In this document: in pieces, positions 15,237 through 24,436 of the stretch
Layout of the letters: each line of letters begins with the position of its first letter
How positions within the stretch are numbered: the first letter of the stretch is position 1
Assembly (NCBI RefSeq): GCF_018687975.1
Contig: NZ_CP061310.1
Span: forward strand, 682,001-746,000
Source of the DNA: Polynucleobacter sp. es-EL-1
GTDB taxonomy: Bacteria; Pseudomonadota; Gammaproteobacteria; Burkholderiales; Burkholderiaceae
Reading direction: 5' to 3'
DNA length: 64,000 bases
Translations under genes and position numbers: made by a program
The notes under the pieces: generated by a model
Databases searched by the model: none
Told to the model about the DNA's origin: nothing
What the model saw: only the letters and a program-made list of their open reading frames with translations

Positions 15237-17414
15237 ATGACAATGTTTAAAAAAGTAGCAAAGACGTTTCAATGGGGTAACCACCAAGTAACAATGGAAA
15301 CAGGTGAGATCGCTCGCCAATCTGGTGGTGCTGTCATCGTTAACGTGGATGACACCGTAGTGATGGGTACAGTGGTTGCCTCTAAGTCCGCTAAGCCAGG
15401 CCAATCATTTTTTCCATTGACAGTTGATTATTTAGAGAAAACTTACGCTGCAGGAAAAATTCCTGGTGGCTTCTTCCGCCGCGAAGGTCGTCCATCTGAA
15501 GGTGAGACATTGATCTCCCGTTTGATCGATCGTCCATTACGTCCATTATTCCCTGAAGGCTTCTTAAATGAAGTTCAGGTTGTGGTTCATGTGTTGTCTA
15601 TCAACCCAGATGTTCCTGCTGATATTCCTGCATTGATCGCCGCTTCAGCAGCCTTGGCGGTTTCAGGTATTCCTTTTGCAGGTCCAGTTGGTGCAGCACG
15701 CGTTGGTTATGCCAACGGTCAATACCTCCTGAACCCAACTCGTACAGAGCAAGCCACTAGTGAGATGGATCTGATTGTTGCTGGTACGCAGGCTGCCGTA
15801 TTGATGGTTGAGTCAGAAGCAAATCAGTTGTCTGAAGAAGTGATGTTGGGCGCGGTTGTATATGGTCACGAGCAAATGCAAACTGCGATCAACGCTATTA
15901 ATGATTTAGTGCGTGAAGCTGGTAAGCCTGAGTGGGATTGGACTGCAGCCCCTAAAGATGAGCCATTTATTGCCAAGGTAACTGCTTTGGCTGAGGCACC
16001 ATTGCGCGAGGCTTATCAGATTCGTCAAAAAGGTGCACGTTCAGACAAGCTTAAAGAAATTTCTAAAGAAGTATTGGCAAAGTTATCCGAAGAGGGTGAT
16101 GTTGATGCGGTTGCTGTGAGCGACATCATGTTTGAAATCGAAGCGAAGATTGTTCGTAGCCAGATTTTGAATGGCGAGCCACGGATTGATGGCCGCGATA
16201 CCCGTACTGTTCGTCCGATTGAAATTCGTAATGGCGTATTACCACGTACACACGGTTCAGCATTGTTTACCCGTGGTGAAACGCAGGCTCTCGTAGTAGC
16301 TACTTTAGGAACTGCACGTGATGAGCAGATCATTGATGCGCTCGAAGGTGAGTACCGTGATCGCTTTATGTTCCACTACAACATGCCTCCGTTTGCTACT
16401 GGCGAAACTGGTCGCGTAGGTAGCCCTAAGCGTCGCGAAATCGGTCATGGTCGTTTGGCTAAACGTGCATTGATTCCCGTATTGCCAAGCGCAGAAGACT
16501 TTGCATATAGCATTCGCGTAGTTTCAGAAATTACTGAGTCCAATGGCTCTTCATCTATGGCTTCAGTTTGCGGCGGTTGCTTAGCCATGATGGATGCTGG
16601 TGTTCCGGTTAAGGCACACGTTGCTGGTGTAGCTATGGGCTTGATTTTGGATGGCAACCGTTTTGCTGTGTTGACAGACATCTTGGGTGACGAAGATCAC
16701 CTAGGCGATATGGACTTCAAGGTAGCGGGTACTGCAAATGGTATTACTGCTTTGCAAATGGATATCAAGGTTCAAGGTATTACAAAAGAAATTATGCAAG
16801 TTGCTTTAGCGCAAGCTAAAGAAGGCCGTTTGCACATTTTGAGCAATATGCAAGATGCTATGGGTTCAGTTCGTACTGAATTGTCTGCACATGCTCCAAG
16901 GATGGTTTCTTTCAAGATTCATCCAGACAAGATTCGTGAAGTAATCGGTAAGGGCGGCGCAACAATTCAAGCCTTGACTAAGGAAACTGGTTGCAGCATC
17001 GACATTAAAGATGACGGTACTGTAACGATTGCCTCTACTTCTGCTGAAGGTATGGCTGAAGCAAAAGCCCGTATCGAAGGCATTACTGCCGAAGCTGAAG
17101 TAGGCAAGATATACGAAGGCCCAGTTGTGAAGTTGCTCGAATTCGGCGCTTTAGTCAATATCCTTCCAGGTAAAGACGGCTTGCTGCATATCTCTGAAAT
17201 CTCCAATGAGCGCGTAAAAGAAGTGAAAGATTATTTGGCTGAAGGTCAAATTGTTCGTGTGAAATTGTTAGCTGCTGATGAGCGTGGTCGTTTGCGTCTC
17301 TCTTTGAAGGCTGCAATGGCGGATGAGGGCGGCACGATTGCTCCTTTGGCTGGCGCGTCTGAAGTTGCAGAGGCTGCTGCTGAAGCAGCTCCTGCATCTG
17401 GCGAAACTGCTTAA
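15237..17414 (+). CDS. pnp: Polyribonucleotide nucleotidyltransferase (PNPase)
   Basis: A 725-residue phosphorolytic 3'-5' exoribonuclease and degradosome component. Domains in order: first RNase PH domain (about 5-230), helical linker, second RNase PH domain (about 310-530), KH domain with the GKGG loop (about 553-612), S1 domain (about 620-690) and an Ala/Glu-rich tail. ATG 15237 is chosen since GGAG lies 9 bases upstream; ATG 15243 and a longer frame from 15213 are alternatives. The 271-base gap from rpsO holds hairpin structure that may serve mRNA processing. Confidence 0.96.
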   Translation: MTMFKKVAKTFQWGNHQVTMETGEIARQSGGAVIVNVDDTVVMGTVVASKSAKPGQSFFPLTVDYLEKTYAAGKIPGGFFRREGRPSEGETLISRLIDRPLRPLFPEGFLNEVQVVVHVLSINPDVPADIPALIAASAALAVSGIPFAGPVGAARVGYANGQYLLNPTRTEQATSEMDLIVAGTQAAVLMVESEANQLSEEVMLGAVVYGHEQMQTAINAINDLVREAGKPEWDWTAAPKDEPFIAKVTALAEAPLREAYQIRQKGARSDKLKEISKEVLAKLSEEGDVDAVAVSDIMFEIEAKIVRSQILNGEPRIDGRDTRTVRPIEIRNGVLPRTHGSALFTRGETQALVVATLGTARDEQIIDALEGEYRDRFMFHYNMPPFATGETGRVGSPKRREIGHGRLAKRALIPVLPSAEDFAYSIRVVSEITESNGSSSMASVCGGCLAMMDAGVPVKAHVAGVAMGLILDGNRFAVLTDILGDEDHLGDMDFKVAGTANGITALQMDIKVQGITKEIMQVALAQAKEGRLHILSNMQDAMGSVRTELSAHAPRMVSFKIHPDKIREVIGKGGATIQALTKETGCSIDIKDDGTVTIASTSAEGMAEAKARIEGITAEAEVGKIYEGPVVKLLEFGALVNILPGKDGLLHISEISNERVKEVKDYLAEGQIVRVKLLAADERGRLRLSLKAAMADEGGTIAPLAGASEVAEAAAEAAPASGETA

Positions 17415-17454
17415 GTTATTGATTAAGTTATTTAGTTAGCGAGCGAGAATTCAT

Positions 17455-18453
17455 ATGCGCGTAATGGAAATCAAAGAATTTGGCGCCCCAGAAATGTTGG
17501 TGGCAGCTACTCGTCCTGATCCAGTAGCACCTGCTGCTGGAACGGGTGAGGTTTTGATCAGGGTATTGGCTGCGGGCATCAATCGCCCAGATGTTTTGCA
17601 ACGTAAAGGCCATTACCCAGTTCCTGCAGGCGCGTCTGATATTCCTGGGCTTGAAGTGGCTGGTGAGATTGTCGGAGGTGATTTAGCTCACGCTGACAAT
17701 CTTTTTGGACTCAAAGTTGGCGACAAGGTTTGTGCGCTAGTGCAAGGTGGTGGTTATGCAGAGTTGTGTACTGCACCGATTGCGCAATGCCTACCATATC
17801 CCAAAGGTTTTACTGATCAAGAAGCGGCTTCATTGCCAGAGACTTTCTATACCGTATGGAGCAATGTTTTCATGCGTGGCGAATTGTCTGAAGGTGAGAC
17901 GCTATTGGTACAGGGTGGTTCGAGCGGTATTGGCGTGACTGCTATTTTGATTGCTAAGGCTCTAGGTCATAAAGTGTTTGTTACTGCCGGTACTGATGAG
18001 AAATGTGCTGCCTGCGTAGCTTTGGGTGCTGACTTGGCCATTAACTACAAGACGCAAGATTTTGTAGAGGAAGTTAAGAAAGCTACCGACGGCAAAGGTG
18101 TCAATGTGGTGCTCGACATGGTCACCGGCACTTACGTGCAAAAAGAAATTGAGTGTTTGGCTGATGATGGTCGTATTGTGATTATTGCCATCATGGGCGG
18201 ATCAAAAGCCGAAGTAAATACTGGGCAAATTTTGCGTCGTCGTTTAACCATTACCGGCTCTACCTTGCGCCCACGTCCAGTGTCATTCAAGAAGCAGATT
18301 ACACAGCAGTTACATGCTCGTATTTGGCCCTTGCTCGATGCAGGTAAATTAAAGCCCGTGATTTATAAGACCTTTGCCTTAGATCAAGCAGCTGATGCCC
18401 ATCGTCTGATGGAGTCATCAGAGCATGTTGGCAAGATTGTTTTAACTGTTTAA
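17455..18453 (+). CDS. NAD(P)H:quinone oxidoreductase, zinc-less MDR family
   Basis: A 332-residue medium-chain dehydrogenase/reductase of the quinone oxidoreductase (PIG3/TP53I3-like) type. The NADPH fold has GGSSGIGVTAILIAKALG around 153-170, and NRPDVLQRKGHYPVP near residue 43 is the catalytic-domain signature. The zinc-ligand cysteines of alcohol dehydrogenases are missing, consistent with the quinone reductase branch. It lies between pnp and tpiA, 41 and 18 bases away, and is likely co-transcribed. Confidence 0.9.
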   Translation: MRVMEIKEFGAPEMLVAATRPDPVAPAAGTGEVLIRVLAAGINRPDVLQRKGHYPVPAGASDIPGLEVAGEIVGGDLAHADNLFGLKVGDKVCALVQGGGYAELCTAPIAQCLPYPKGFTDQEAASLPETFYTVWSNVFMRGELSEGETLLVQGGSSGIGVTAILIAKALGHKVFVTAGTDEKCAACVALGADLAINYKTQDFVEEVKKATDGKGVNVVLDMVTGTYVQKEIECLADDGRIVIIAIMGGSKAEVNTGQILRRRLTITGSTLRPRPVSFKKQITQQLHARIWPLLDAGKLKPVIYKTFALDQAADAHRLMESSEHVGKIVLTV

Positions 18454-18470
18454 GCGTTAATGTAGATTAC

Positions 18471-19229
18471 ATGCGACCACTCATTGTCATCGGCAACTGG
18501 AAAATGAACGGCAGTCTTGCGAGTAACGCAAGCTGGTTTAAATCCGTTTGCCGCGGCATGGAGCAGGGGATGCCTGCAGGGCGTAAATATGCCGTGTGTG
18601 TACCTACTCCTTACTTGGCGCAGTGCAGTCAGTTGATTCAAGATCATTCCCCGGCCTTCCTGAGTTTAGGGGCTCAAGATGTTTCTGCATTTTCTGTGGG
18701 TGCTTACACCGGTGAGGTAGCTGCTTCCATGTTGAGAGAGCTCGACTGCACTTATGTGATTGTGGGGCACTCTGAACGTCGCCAATATCATCGTGAGACT
18801 GATGAGCAGGTAGCTGAAAAAGCCCTACAGGTTTTAGATAACGGGATGACGCCGGTCATTTGCGTTGGCGAATCAGCCGATGAACGCAATTCTGGCCGTG
18901 AAGTTGAGGTAGTTCGAGGACAGATCTCAAAGCAGGTAGCTGTTCTACAGGATCGTTTGGCCGACTGTTTAATTGCTTATGAGCCGATTTGGGCCATTGG
19001 TACGGGTAAGGTTGCTAGCGCGCAGATGGCTCAAGATATGCACCATGCAATTCGCTTGCAATTGGCTGAGTTTGATGAGGACGTAGCGTCCCATGTAGGA
19101 ATTTTGTATGGCGGCAGTGTGAAGCCGGATAATGCCGTTGAACTTTTTGCAATGCCGGATATTGATGGCGGGTTAATTGGGGGCGCTTCATTAAATCCCC
19201 AGGATTTTCTTGCTATTTGTCAGGCCTAG
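18471..19229 (+). CDS. tpiA: Triosephosphate isomerase
   Basis: A 252-residue glycolytic enzyme interconverting dihydroxyacetone phosphate and glyceraldehyde 3-phosphate. Catalytic residues are all present: K11 in NWKMNG, H100 in VGHSERR and E171 in AYEPIWAIGTGK. The phosphate-binding loop YGGSVKP is near residue 210. It sits between the quinone oxidoreductase and secG, the common betaproteobacterial order tpiA-secG-tRNA-Leu-nuo. Confidence 0.97.
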   Translation: MRPLIVIGNWKMNGSLASNASWFKSVCRGMEQGMPAGRKYAVCVPTPYLAQCSQLIQDHSPAFLSLGAQDVSAFSVGAYTGEVAASMLRELDCTYVIVGHSERRQYHRETDEQVAEKALQVLDNGMTPVICVGESADERNSGREVEVVRGQISKQVAVLQDRLADCLIAYEPIWAIGTGKVASAQMAQDMHHAIRLQLAEFDEDVASHVGILYGGSVKPDNAVELFAMPDIDGGLIGGASLNPQDFLAICQA

Positions 19230-19250
19230 TTTTTTATTTGGAGATGAGCC

Positions 19251-19598
19251 ATGGAATGGTTTAAGACTTTATTGATTGTTTTGCAGGTAATTTCAGCATT
19301 AGCTGTCATCTTGCTGGTATTGCTCCAGCAGGGTAAGGGGGCTGATATGGGCGCTGCCTTTGGTTCTGGTTCCTCTGGAAGTCTTTTTGGGGCTAGTGGT
19401 TCTGCGAACTTTTTATCCCACACGACTGCTATTTTTGCGGCTGTCTTTTTTGTCTGTACTTTGGGTATTACTTGGATTGGCAATAAGAAAGAAGTAAGCC
19501 CCGGCGTTCTATCGGGAACGGTAGCTCCTGCGGCAGCCCCAGTTGCTGAGCCAGTAGCTCCCGTTCAAGATCCTAGTAAGCCAGCCGTTCCAAAGTAA
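19251..19598 (+). CDS. secG: Preprotein translocase subunit SecG
   Basis: A 115-residue subunit of the SecYEG translocon. It has two membrane spans (about 5-25 and 56-74) separated by the Gly/Ser-rich loop QQGKGADMGAAFGSGSSG, and an Ala/Pro-rich cytoplasmic tail. TTGGAG precedes the ATG. It lies 21 bases behind tpiA. Confidence 0.95.
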   Translation: MEWFKTLLIVLQVISALAVILLVLLQQGKGADMGAAFGSGSSGSLFGASGSANFLSHTTAIFAAVFFVCTLGITWIGNKKEVSPGVLSGTVAPAAAPVAEPVAPVQDPSKPAVPK

Positions 19599-19660
19599 AA
19601 AAGTCGTTTTTTTGGTGTTTTATACCCCTTATTTTGGGGTGTAGTAGTGGTGCAATGCAG

Positions 19661-19666
19661 TAGAAT
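19661..19666 (+). promoter_or_regulatory. -10-like hexamer before tRNA-Leu
   Basis: TAGAAT followed by GACGGG lies 19 bases before the mature tRNA 5' end, a suitable distance for a short tRNA leader with start near the GGG. No good -35 is seen at 16-19 bases. An imperfect hairpin ACCCC (19624-19628) / GGGGT (19636-19640) just upstream may mark the end of secG but lacks a T-tract. Confidence 0.3.
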
Positions 19667-19684
19667 TGACGGGATTTACAAGAT

Positions 19685-19769
19685 GCCGACGTGGTGAAAT
19701 TGGTAGACACGCTATCTTGAGGGGGTAGTGGCTTAGGCTGTGCGAGTTCGAGTCTCGCCGTCGGCACCA
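19685..19769 (+). tRNA. tRNA-Leu (anticodon GAG)
   Basis: An 85-base tRNA with acceptor stem GCCGACG / CGTCGGC, anticodon stem CTATC / GGTAG around loop TTGAGGG (anticodon GAG, reading CUC and CUU), a long class II variable arm typical of Leu tRNAs, T arm GCGAG-TTCGAGT-CTCGC, and encoded CCA at 19767-19769. The position between secG and nuoA is typical of Burkholderiales. Confidence 0.97.
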
Positions 19770-19878
19770 AAATGCAGAATTTTTAGGAGTTCATGCCGTA
19801 AATCAAGGTTTTATGTAACGGAATTATTGAAAATTTGAAGCTTCATAGGATTAACCAGACGAAAAACTCAGGGCCATT

Positions 19879-20238
19879 TTGAATCTCAACAATTACTTTC
19901 CCGTTCTGCTTTTTATCCTCGTAGGTATTGGGGTGGGTTTAGTCCCCATGTTCCTCGGAAAAATTTTGGCCCCTTCAAAGCCAGATGCTGAAAAATTGTC
20001 ACCATATGAGTGTGGTTTTGAGGCTTTTGAAGATGCGCGTATGAAGTTCGATGTGCGCTACTACCTCGTTGCAATTCTCTTCATCCTATTCGACTTAGAA
20101 ACCGCATTCCTCTTTCCTTGGGGTGTGGCATTACGTGATATTGGCTGGTTTGGCTACGCTTCTATGGTGATTTTCCTCTTGGAGTTCATCGTAGGTTTTG
20201 TATATATCTGGAAAAAGGGCGCTCTCGACTGGGAGTGA
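19879..20238 (+). CDS. nuoA: NADH-quinone oxidoreductase subunit A
   Basis: A 119-residue membrane subunit of complex I with three spans and the conserved PYECGFEAF loop near residues 42-50. The start is TTG 19879 (reading [12 protein letters not shown]), with CAGGG upstream; no ATG lies in a sensible place. First gene of the 14-gene nuo operon, about 110 bases after tRNA-Leu. Its stop overlaps the possible GTG of nuoB. Confidence 0.96.
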
Positions 20239-20243
20239 TCGAT

Positions 20244-20726
20244 ATGGCATTAGAAGGCGTTCTAAAAGAGGGATTTGTAACTACGACTGCGGATCAGTTA
20301 ATTAACTGGACCCGAAATGGCTCTTTATGGCCCATGACTTTTGGTTTGGCGTGCTGCGCTGTTGAAATGATGCACGCTGGCGCCTCTCGATATGACCTCG
20401 ACCGTTTTGGCGTGGTTTTCCGTCCATCACCACGCCAATCTGATTTGATGATTGTTGCTGGCACCTTGTGCAACAAGATGGCGCCTGCATTGCGTAAGGT
20501 CTATGACCAGATGCCTGAGCCACGCTGGGTCATTTCCATGGGCTCATGTGCCAACGGTGGTGGCTACTATCACAACTCCTATTCAGTGGTGCGTGGTTGC
20601 GACCGCATTGTGCCGGTCGATATTTATGTTCCTGGCTGCCCTCCTACTGCAGAAGCGTTGATCTATGGAATTATTCAGTTGCAGTCGAAGATTGCTCGCA
20701 CTAGTACGATTGCGCGGAAGGCTTAA
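20244..20726 (+). CDS. nuoB: NADH-quinone oxidoreductase subunit B
   Basis: A 160-residue hydrophilic subunit that carries the terminal N2 4Fe-4S cluster handing electrons to quinone. The tandem cysteines C37-C38 in [10 protein letters not shown] and further cysteines in GSCANGG and VPGCPPT are the ligands. ATG 20244 is preferred over GTG 20235 because GGGAG lies 8 bases upstream. Partner of NuoD at the quinone site. Confidence 0.96.
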
Positions 20727-20729
20727 ATC

Positions 20730-21329
20730 ATGTCAGATCGATTAATTCAACTAGCAGGCAATTTAGAAAAAGTTTTAGGTAAGCGCATGCAGTCCATTGA
20801 GATTGCCTTAGGTGAAGTCACTGTTGTTGTTAATGCGGATACTTACTTTGAGTCTGCCATGCTCTTGCGTGACGATCCATCTTTAGCCTTTGAGCAATTG
20901 ATTGATTTGTGTGGCGTTGATTATCAGGATTTCCGCGAGGGGCAGTGGGGCGGCCAGCGCTTTGGAGTGGTTTCACATCTCTTGTCATTGGCGCATAACT
21001 GGCGCTTGCGAGTTCGCGTATTCGCACCCGATGATTCCTACCCACTTGTTGCTTCTGTGACTCCAGTTTGGGCATCGGCCAACTGGTTTGAGCGCGAAGC
21101 ATTTGACCTCTACGGCATCTTGTTCGAAGGTCATGACGATTTGCGCCGTATCTTGACTGACTATGGCTTTATTGGCCATCCATTTAGAAAAGATTTCCCA
21201 ATCTCAGGCAATGTAGAAATGCGTTATGACCCAGAGTTAAAGCGTGTGGTTTATCAACCCGTCACTATTGAAGCGCGTGAGATTACTCCCCGTATCGTGC
21301 GTGAAGAGCAGTACGGAGGTTCGGTATAA
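20730..21329 (+). CDS. nuoC: NADH-quinone oxidoreductase subunit C
   Basis: A 199-residue peripheral-arm subunit (30 kDa family). The signature EREAFDLYGILFEGH and DLRRILTDYGFIGHPFRKDFP is present in the C-terminal half. It is separate from nuoD, as in most proteobacteria except enterics, where the two are fused. Starts 3 bases after nuoB. Confidence 0.96.
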   Translation: MSDRLIQLAGNLEKVLGKRMQSIEIALGEVTVVVNADTYFESAMLLRDDPSLAFEQLIDLCGVDYQDFREGQWGGQRFGVVSHLLSLAHNWRLRVRVFAPDDSYPLVASVTPVWASANWFEREAFDLYGILFEGHDDLRRILTDYGFIGHPFRKDFPISGNVEMRYDPELKRVVYQPVTIEAREITPRIVREEQYGGSV

Positions 21330-21332
21330 GAC

Positions 21333-22586
21333 ATGGCACAAATTAAGAACTACACCCTCAACTTTGGCCCTCAGCATCCTGCGGCACACGGCGTTCTCCG
21401 CTTGGTGCTTGAGCTTGATGGTGAGGTGATCCAGCGTGCTGACCCACATATTGGTTTATTACATCGCGCTACTGAAAAATTAGCTGAGACACGCACCTGG
21501 ATTCAGAACGTTCCTTATATGGATCGCCTGGATTACGTATCCATGATGGCCAATGAGCATGCATATGTGATGGCCATTGAGAAGTTGCTGCAAGTCGATG
21601 TGCCTTTACGTGCCCAGTACATTCGTGTCATGTATGACGAATTAACCCGCTTGCTAAACCACTTGTTGTGGATTGGGTGTCACGGTTTGGACGTTGGTGC
21701 TATGGCGGTCTTTTTGTACGCCTTCAGAGATCGTGAAGACATTTTTGATATGTATGAAGCGGTTTCTGGTGCGCGTATGCATGCTGCTTACTATCGTCCA
21801 GGTGGCGTCTATCGTGACTTGCCTACGCAAATGGCGCAGTACTCTAAATCGAAGATTCGCAACGCATCAGCGGTTAAGCGCTTAAATGAAAATCGTAGTG
21901 GTTCATTACTCGATTTCATCGAAGACTTCTCAAGTCGCTTTGATGCGAACGTGGATGAATATTGCAATTTGTTAACTGATAACCGTATTTGGAAGCAACG
22001 CTTGGTTGGTATTGGTGTTGTGACTCCAGAGCGTGCTTTGCAGCTGGGCTTTACTGGCCCAATGTTACGTGGTTCTGGTATCGAGTGGGATCTGCGTAAG
22101 AAGCAGCCATACGAAACGTATGACAAGCTTGACTTTGATATCCCGGTTGGTGTGAATGGCGACTCTTATGATCGTTATTTAGTACGCATGGAAGAGATGC
22201 GACAATCAAATCGCATCATCAAGCAGTGTGTGGCCTGGTTGAAAGCGAATGATGGCCCTGTGATGAGCGATAACCATAAAGTCTCTCCACCAAAGCGTGT
22301 GGATATGAAGACCAATATGGAAGAGTTAATTCATCACTTCAAACTCTTTACTGAAGGTATTCACGTTCCTGATGGTGAGGCTTATTCAGCAGTAGAGCAT
22401 CCAAAAGGTGAATTTGGTATTTACTTGATTTCTGATGGTGCTAATAAACCATACCGCATGAAGATTCGTGCGCCAGGATTCGTGCACCTTTCTGCGATGG
22501 ATGAGATGTCACGTGGCCATATGTTGGCCGACGCTGTAACTATTATTGGTACCCAAGATATCGTGTTCGGGGAGATTGACCGCTAA
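21333..22586 (+). CDS. nuoD: NADH-quinone oxidoreductase subunit D
   Basis: A 417-residue 49 kDa subunit that, with NuoB, forms the quinone-binding pocket. The N-terminal NFGPQHPAAHGVLRL, with the quinone-binding His, and the RGSGIEWDLRK region are intact. The C-terminal FGEIDR ends the family domain. It starts 3 bases after nuoC. Confidence 0.96.
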   Translation: MAQIKNYTLNFGPQHPAAHGVLRLVLELDGEVIQRADPHIGLLHRATEKLAETRTWIQNVPYMDRLDYVSMMANEHAYVMAIEKLLQVDVPLRAQYIRVMYDELTRLLNHLLWIGCHGLDVGAMAVFLYAFRDREDIFDMYEAVSGARMHAAYYRPGGVYRDLPTQMAQYSKSKIRNASAVKRLNENRSGSLLDFIEDFSSRFDANVDEYCNLLTDNRIWKQRLVGIGVVTPERALQLGFTGPMLRGSGIEWDLRKKQPYETYDKLDFDIPVGVNGDSYDRYLVRMEEMRQSNRIIKQCVAWLKANDGPVMSDNHKVSPPKRVDMKTNMEELIHHFKLFTEGIHVPDGEAYSAVEHPKGEFGIYLISDGANKPYRMKIRAPGFVHLSAMDEMSRGHMLADAVTIIGTQDIVFGEIDR

Positions 22587-22609
22587 GACAGCGTGCCAAG
22601 GATTAATTC

Positions 22610-23116
22610 ATGACAACAACGATTCAACTATCTGACAAAACGCTCGCAGACATTGCGCGCAATGTCGCGAAATATCCCCCAGAGCAAAAGCAGTCTGCTG
22701 TGATGGCTTCCCTTATTGCTGCACAAACTGAAATAGGCTGGGTTTCACCAGAGGTGATTGAAACAGTTGCTCAGATTTTAGGTATGCCGACCATTGCAGT
22801 CGATGAAGTAGCTACTTTCTACAATATGTACAACACCAAGCCTATTGGTAAGTACAAGCTAGTTATCTGCACCAATCTACCTTGCCAGCTAACTCATGGT
22901 GAAACTGCAGCCAATTATCTGAAAGAAACTTTAGGTATTGGCTATAACGAAACTACGCCTTGTGGCACGTTCACCCTAAAAGAGGGCGAGTGCATGGGCG
23001 CCTGCGGTGATTCACCGGTAATGCTGGTGAATGACAAGCGCATGTGTAGCTTTATGAGCAAAGAAAAAATTGATGCCCTGCTTAATGAACTGCGTGCAGA
23101 AGGGAAGGCAGCATGA
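22610..23116 (+). CDS. nuoE: NADH-quinone oxidoreductase subunit E
   Basis: A 168-residue thioredoxin-like subunit binding the 2Fe-2S cluster N1a. The ligands are in CTNLPC and CMGACG. The helical N-terminus ends in AAQTEIGWVSPE. The stop overlaps the nuoF start by 4 bases (ATGA). Confidence 0.95.
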   Translation: MTTTIQLSDKTLADIARNVAKYPPEQKQSAVMASLIAAQTEIGWVSPEVIETVAQILGMPTIAVDEVATFYNMYNTKPIGKYKLVICTNLPCQLTHGETAANYLKETLGIGYNETTPCGTFTLKEGECMGACGDSPVMLVNDKRMCSFMSKEKIDALLNELRAEGKAA

Positions 23117-24411
23117 CCAGCTTGCACGATAGACACATTAAGCCCTTGATTCTTGCTGGATTAAACGGCAATAACTGGCGCTTAAAAGATTATGAAAGTC
23201 GTGGCGGTTATCAACAACTGCGCCGCATTATTAATGAGAAGATTGCACCAGACGCCATCATTGCTGAATTAAAAGCATCATCTCTGCGTGGTCGTGGCGG
23301 TGCAGGTTTCCCAACCGGTTTGAAGTGGAGCTTTATGCCCCGTCAATTCCCAGGGCAAAAGTATTTAGTCTGCAATAGTGACGAAGGTGAGCCCGGTACG
23401 TTTAAAGACCGCGACATCATGCGTTACAACCCGCATGCTTTGATTGAAGGCATGATTATTGGTGCCTACACCATGGGCATCGGTACCGGATATAACTATA
23501 TTCACGGCGAAATCTGGGAAGTGTATTCACGCTTTGAAGAGGCGCTAGAAGAGGCGCGTGCTGCTGGGTATCTTGGCGACAAGATCATGGGTAGCGATTT
23601 CAATTTCCAATTGCATGCTTCTCCTGGTTGGGGTGCATACATCTGTGGTGAAGAGACGGCACTCTTAGAGTCTCTTGAAGGTAAGAAGGGTCAGCCTCGC
23701 TTTAAGCCACCTTTTCCTGCAAGCTTTGGTTTGTATGGCAAGCCAACCACGATTAACAATACTGAAACATTTGCTGCGGTGCCATTCATCATGGCAATTG
23801 GTGGTCAAGCCTATTTAGATTTAGGCAAACCCAATAATGGTGGAACCAAGATTTTCTCCGTATCTGGTGACGTAGTTCATCCAGGTAACTATGAAATTCC
23901 ACTCGGTACCCCTTTTGCTGAATTATTAAAGCTTGCTGGTGGCATGCGTGATGGTAAGGCTTTGAAAGCGGTCATCCCTGGAGGCTCATCAGCACCCGTT
24001 GTGCCAGGCGCACAAATGATGGACCTCACAATGGATTACGACAGCATTGCAAAAGCAGGCTCGATGCTTGGTTCTGGTGCTGTCATTGTGATGAATGAAA
24101 CACGTTGTATGGTTCGGGCTTTAGAGCGCTTGTCTTACTTCTATCACGAAGAGTCATGCGGTCAGTGCACCCCATGTCGTGAGGGTACGGGTTGGTTATG
24201 GCGCATTGTCCATCGTATTGAGCATGGTCAAGGTCGCCCTGAGGATTTGGATTTGCTAAACGATGTAGCGGCCAACATTCAGGGCCGTACGATTTGTGCG
24301 CTGGGTGATGCTGCGGCGATGCCAGTGCGTGGCATGTTGAAGCATTACATGGATGAATTTGCGTACCACGTAGAACATAAGCGCTGCTTAGATTCTGCAA
24401 AACCTTTATAA
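23113..24411 (+). CDS. nuoF: NADH-quinone oxidoreductase subunit F
   Basis: A 432-residue subunit that oxidises NADH with FMN and passes electrons to cluster N3. The nucleotide-binding GRGGAGFPTGLKWSF is near residues 57-71, the FMN site GEPGTFKDRDIM follows, and the 4Fe-4S ligands lie in ESCGQCTPCREG plus a later Cys in TICALGD. Translationally coupled to nuoE. Confidence 0.96.
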   Translation: MTSLHDRHIKPLILAGLNGNNWRLKDYESRGGYQQLRRIINEKIAPDAIIAELKASSLRGRGGAGFPTGLKWSFMPRQFPGQKYLVCNSDEGEPGTFKDRDIMRYNPHALIEGMIIGAYTMGIGTGYNYIHGEIWEVYSRFEEALEEARAAGYLGDKIMGSDFNFQLHASPGWGAYICGEETALLESLEGKKGQPRFKPPFPASFGLYGKPTTINNTETFAAVPFIMAIGGQAYLDLGKPNNGGTKIFSVSGDVVHPGNYEIPLGTPFAELLKLAGGMRDGKALKAVIPGGSSAPVVPGAQMMDLTMDYDSIAKAGSMLGSGAVIVMNETRCMVRALERLSYFYHEESCGQCTPCREGTGWLWRIVHRIEHGQGRPEDLDLLNDVAANIQGRTICALGDAAAMPVRGMLKHYMDEFAYHVEHKRCLDSAKPL

Positions 24412-24436
24412 GTTATTGAGCACGGGACATCTTAAA

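Noticed and set aside
15062..15250. A 62-codon plus-strand frame between rpsO and pnp
   Set aside because: No ribosome site, overlaps the pnp start in another frame, and the translation is Cys/Ser/Val-rich without protein character.
19624..19640. ACCCC/GGGGT hairpin between secG and tRNA-Leu as a terminator
   Set aside because: Five base pairs only and no T-tract; mentioned only as context of the tRNA promoter.
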